A stretch of DNA of 64,000 bases from Psettodes erumei (Eukaryota; Chordata; Actinopteri; Pleuronectiformes; Psettodidae). This document shows, one piece after another, positions 60,306-64,000 of the stretch. Location of the stretch: NCBI GenBank assembly GCA_016785225.1, contig JAFBJZ010000616.1, positions 744,001 to 808,000 of the forward strand, read 5' to 3'. Position 1 is the stretch's first letter, and the number at the start of each line of letters is the position of its first letter. A model generated the notes under the pieces. It did not search any database and had not been told where the DNA came from. It was given only the letters and a program-made list of their open reading frames with translations. A program made the position numbers and the translations under genes.

Positions 60306-60558
60306 GCGAACTCTCCCGCCCATCGGCGGCCGGGCATGTGGGCGGCCGCGGGGGTGACAAATGTGCAGCGTTATGTGAGAGGAGGCAGGAAGCCGTGCAA
60401 CATGTCAGGATACAGATGCCTGCATCTCACTCGCACCGCCTCTGGCGATGTATTTCAGCCCACAGGTTTAATTGTGTTTGCCTTGAAAACATCAGCCTCC
60501 ATGCTCTCCTCAGTGGCGGCAGAGCAGGGGTTAATGCAGGGGGTCAGACGCCTCTACA
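60306..60558 (+). CDS. Candidate first coding exon, unidentified, partial
   Basis: Downstream of the TATA box an ATG at 60,336 (context GGGCATGTGG) opens a frame of 74 codons plus one base. It stays open to CTCTACA/GTAAGTGC, a strong donor after 60,558. The start of the entry is the predicted transcription start, not the start codon. The predicted product begins MWAAAGVTNVQRYVRGGRK and has no recognised domain or signal peptide. A second frame starting two bases later is also nearly open, so the evidence for coding is weak. No following exon was recognised in the window. It may equally be a non-coding RNA exon or chance. Confidence 0.2.
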
Positions 60559-60805
60559 GTAAGTGCTACTCTGGGTTGTGCAACTATTAGGTTACATATC
60601 TACTGTATGGTGTCCCATCATCCTGAGTAATTACTCCACACTAATACCTTCATTTACCACAGAGTAGGGCAAAGGAGTTTTAAGATAACTTTATCCCTCC
60701 CATGAAGTTTGAAGAGTTCCAAAAAAGGTACATTTCTAAAAATAGAATTTTTAAAAAATATTAATAAAACTGCATTCTTCTTTGACACCTATTCGCTTTC
60801 TTTCC
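60559..60805. other. AT-rich non-coding stretch
   Basis: A/T-rich sequence without a recognised feature. Its right part may belong to the dispersed repeat that follows. Confidence 0.4.
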
Positions 60806-60925
60806 AATAATTAGATGAAAAGATCAATACCACTCTCTGTGAGCTGGACGGTATGGACGGAGACCCATGAGGCCATTAGCTTAGCTTATCTTAGCATAAA
60901 GACAGGAAGCATTGGAAGCAGTTAG
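60806..60925 (+). repeat. Dispersed fish repeat (TTAGCTTAGC family)
   Basis: The order TTAGATGAAAAGATCAATACC, CACTCTC, GGTATGG, CCATTAGCTTAGCTTATC, TTAGCATAAAGACAGGAAGC (given in pieces) closely follows a dispersed repeat I know from percomorph fish. That repeat has 'AGATGAGAAGATNGATACCACTCTC' leading to 'TTAGCTTAGCTTAGCATAAAGACTGGAA'. I do not assign a family name. It is the best single clue to the host group. Confidence 0.7.
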
Positions 60926-63900
60926 AATACGATTCAAACAAAAGATGAGCGTATTTCCTGAAATGTCAAACTGTTCCCTTCAAATCTCTCAAAAAAATCT
61001 CTTTTCGGTATCAGAGTGCTATCGAAGCGGATCACAAACCCCTGCCGGTGGGTTCATGGCCCTGCAGTGTCCACTCTGGACTAATGAAGGGCTTTGAAGA
61101 AAAGACAAAATCTAAATTTAACCACGGCCAAGCCTTGATCTTCGTCTCGCAACCAACGACAAAGCAGCCAGAGCTTCCAGACACAGCGGGCAGTCTGGTG
61201 ACTGATGAAGACAGAAAGACTACAATGGCTTTTGTCTCCCCGGGGACGAGTGCTGTGGCAACCTAAGTAAGGGAATAAGCCCTTTTGCAAGCCCGAGCTG
61301 ACCCACAGCCAGCTAGGTGACAGGACTAAATAAAGACGAAAGCTGTCAAGAGGCTTTGTGACGAACAGCTGACCATACAAGCAACAGACGGCATGGTGTG
61401 CCAGGCTGTCTGAGTGGGTCGCGAGCTGGCCAGGCCTGGGTGTTTTTATGCATCTCTTAAGGTCCTGCCCCGGGAATAACTTGTTCGTCTTTTGTTGTTG
61501 TTTATGCATGGCAGTCAGGTGCGGCCTCTCACGTTGCCTGTATTTTAAAATGAAGGATGAAAAGCGGGTCAGCGACAAGAGTAGGAGGTGTTCGCCTTGA
61601 ACAGTGTTAGACCTTTAATTAAATCTATCTCAAACACAGAGCGGTTACTGAATAAATCCCTGTTGAAATAAGTGTATTCCTGCAGACACCTGACCTCTCT
61701 GCTTTCAATCCAAAATATTGCAGTCAGATATTTCTCAACATGCTTATTAAAAGCATTACCCAAAGGTAATAAAAACTGAAGTGCCAATGGAGCAAATAAG
61801 AGGTAAGCAGATATGACTATTGCTCAAACCGGCCACAGATACAAGGAGTAATATCATCTAGAAAGTGGGACACAGCTCTGGAGTCATGGAATATGTCTAA
61901 GAGGCTTGGGGAGATCCTATTAAACACAGCTTGGTGACACCTGCTCCTCTTGGCTCCGACCAGGTAACGGCTGCCTCCGCTGACCTGTATCTTCATCACA
62001 CCAGTCTGAATCGTTATTGTCACCATCTCTGTTCTCGTCACTGCCCCACGGACGGAGAGCGGCTGGAGGGGCGCGCTGGATGAGAGCGCAGCCAGTATTT
62101 CGTCTGGAGCGCCAGCCTGCACTTTTGTGATCCTACATCAGAGCCTTTCTGTCTCAGCCTCTGTATGATGAAATTGAAAAATGTAATGGGGTGACGTAAA
62201 ACCCTTTTGAAATGGTTCTTTATGGAACTGGGCTGAAATGGCTCTAAAAAAAAGTTTGAAATGCATGCAAAAAGCAGCAATCAAAACTTTAAAAACAACC
62301 CTGAGTCCTTTAGTGTGATTTGTCTTTTGCTAAGACTTCTTCACAAAATACAATTCTATCAAGACCAATTTTCCTGACCAACTTTGAAGGACCTTCTTTT
62401 TTATGTGCGCACATTTGAAATGACCTGCATAGCATAGCAGATTAGCATGACATCAAGATGCTTGGGGAAGAATTTTGCTTGTCTGAGGACACATCAGTTG
62501 CTTAGATAAAATTAACTAAAACCTCATCTGTCCAACTGCAGTAGTATCCCCCCCAATATTTTGGTTTTCCTTTTGCTGCACTTTAGTCTCTACCAGGCTA
62601 ACCTATCTCCCATGGGGACATGTGCGTGAGCTTCACTCACACAATTATAACAAGCTGTTTACTCCACAAACACGATAATGAAAATCACCTTTGCAGGATG
62701 TGAAACCCACGACCGGGCGATGCAGAGGGTTGAGTTGGTATATGAACGACCAGCCATCGGGGTTAAGGGTGGGATGAAGTGACTTGGAGCAAATAGGATG
62801 GCGGGCTCAATGTCATCAATGTCTGCCGTAATTGAGCCAATGACATATTGATCTTTGGGTTAATGAAGACAAAGCACACACAAGATATGGTGTTTAAATC
62901 CACCACGGTTAATTCTTTGGAATCCTAGCATGAATCTTAATACGTTGGCCATGCATAGGATGAGTGAGCATTATGCAAGACACACATCTTTGTCTGTGGG
63001 TAGAAACAGCAAATGAGAAGTGGGTGGGACGGTCTGATCATGCTTCCTACCCAGTGCTGCATTTGAAGTGGGATTAAAGAATGATTCCAGTTTGTTAAAA
63101 CTTGGGGTCTTATTGTCATCGTTAACGCTGTACTCATGACCAAAGCTGTTGCTGAGATGTGGAAATCTGGGATGACCAGAGGAGCTGTACATAAGCCAGA
63201 TTTGTCTAAAACCACTTCATCTGGAGATAAAACCTGAAGTGAGCACATCTGAAATGTTGATATTGTTGCATAGGTAAACTGCACACACACAAATAAACAA
63301 AACATGCTAGATCAAAGTCGAATCAGGACACTGGCCTGAAAACTGAGAGAAATTTTGCAGTTACCCTTTTTCTCTGTCAGCTAGATGTGGTCAACCTGAG
63401 GGTTTAGATGGCAAACTTCTTTTTACTGCTGTCACAGTATTCCCAGATTTTGGAAGCTCTGTTGATGAATGCTATTTTATACTCCTCTTAATGTCAACAA
63501 ATCTCATGAAAAGACCAAATCCACTACTTACTTATCCAGTACTTACATGTACAGTATATATCTCTCCAACTTCCCCACCCTGCCTGGGGCACTCCGAATT
63601 AAGCCCACTGATGCCTACGAAAGACATAAATCTTTAAAAATAGGTCAAAATTTCATTCAACAAAAGGCTCAGTAATGTCATAAAACAACTTGGGAGAGTA
63701 GTTTCTTCGCAAAAGTAGCAAGCATTATGTATCTACTGAGTGTATATTCATTGCATATTGATGTGTTTTGGACAATATAGGTATAGGTATAGTATAGGTT
63801 TTTACTTCACAAACAATACTTATTAACAGGAGCAGGTTGGGTTTTGTCTGTACTTGAGATTGGCTGACAAGAAAGAAAATATCAGATATCACAGCATTGT

Positions 63901-64000
63901 TTCCTGAAGGTCAATTGAGTGCAAAGGTATTATTATCAGCAAGAACAATGGTCAAAACTACAATAAGACTCAAGATGTAATACACAGGAATGGTGAAATG
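60926..64000. other. Non-coding stretch to the window end
   Basis: No known exon is recognised. A minus-strand frame of 101 codons (61,817-62,122) is open within a locally CpG-richer stretch (about 61,960-62,110) but has no domain. A 165-codon minus frame (61,081-61,578) is also featureless. From 62,300 on the sequence is AT-rich; a short GTATAG tandem lies near 63,778-63,800. Confidence 0.45.

Noticed and set aside
61817..62122. Minus-strand frame of 101 codons with somewhat protein-like ending
   Set aside because: It sits in a locally GC-richer patch; no domain, no good acceptor or neighbouring exon, so it is not distinguishable from chance.
1..64000. CRISPR arrays, phage or bacterial defence systems, tRNA and rRNA genes
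   Set aside because: No regularly spaced direct repeats, no compact operons and no tRNA-like box A/box B cloverleaf or rRNA stretch were noticed; the sequence has vertebrate features throughout.

Overview
The window looks like a gene-poor, regulatory-type stretch of a ray-finned (teleost) fish genome, probably an acanthomorph. The base for this is the repeat content. There are long (CA)n, (GT)n and (GA)n microsatellites. There is a degraded non-LTR retrotransposon reverse-transcriptase fragment near 50.8 kb, a retrotransposon-type 3' tail near 57.05 kb, and two dispersed repeats of a kind I know from fish genomes (13.2 kb and 60.8 kb). Splice-like signals are vertebrate in type. Nothing suggests a bacterial, phage or plasmid sequence: no compact coding, operons or CRISPR. 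I recognise no protein-coding exon of a known gene, and I cannot name the locus.

Layout. From 1 to about 47.7 kb the sequence is non-coding but has frequent CpG-rich patches (about 1.35, 15.5-16.6, 20.5-21.1, 28.9-29.3, 31.7-32.0, 33.8-34.0, 39.8-40.7 and 46.1-47.7 kb). Between them lie compact, repeat-poor blocks that look by eye like conserved non-coding elements. From about 47.7 kb to the end the sequence is more AT-rich and poorer in CpG, and it holds most of the recognisable repeat debris. The largest CpG-rich block (46.1-47.7 kb) sits at this boundary. It carries two strong minus-strand splice donors, so it is the best candidate for a promoter with alternative first exons, transcribed leftwards into the CpG-rich part. 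A gene of this kind would have long introns full of regulatory elements, as is usual for vertebrate developmental regulators; that is inference.

Other candidate transcribed pieces are a plus-strand exon at 16,758-16,833, a 43-bp minus-strand exon at 12,073-12,115, and a plus-strand TATA box with a CpG-rich first exon at 60,276-60,558 whose frame stays open to a GTAAGT donor. The most striking structure is a 389-bp inverted repeat (21,108-21,496) with 77-bp arms about 84% identical. Single-site signals include a three-part CRE cluster, RFX-type X-boxes, a PBX-HOX type site, a 21-bp palindrome and a G-quadruplex motif. Calls of conservation, promoter or exon were made by eye and need alignment or transcript data. 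I found no convincing new multi-gene system.
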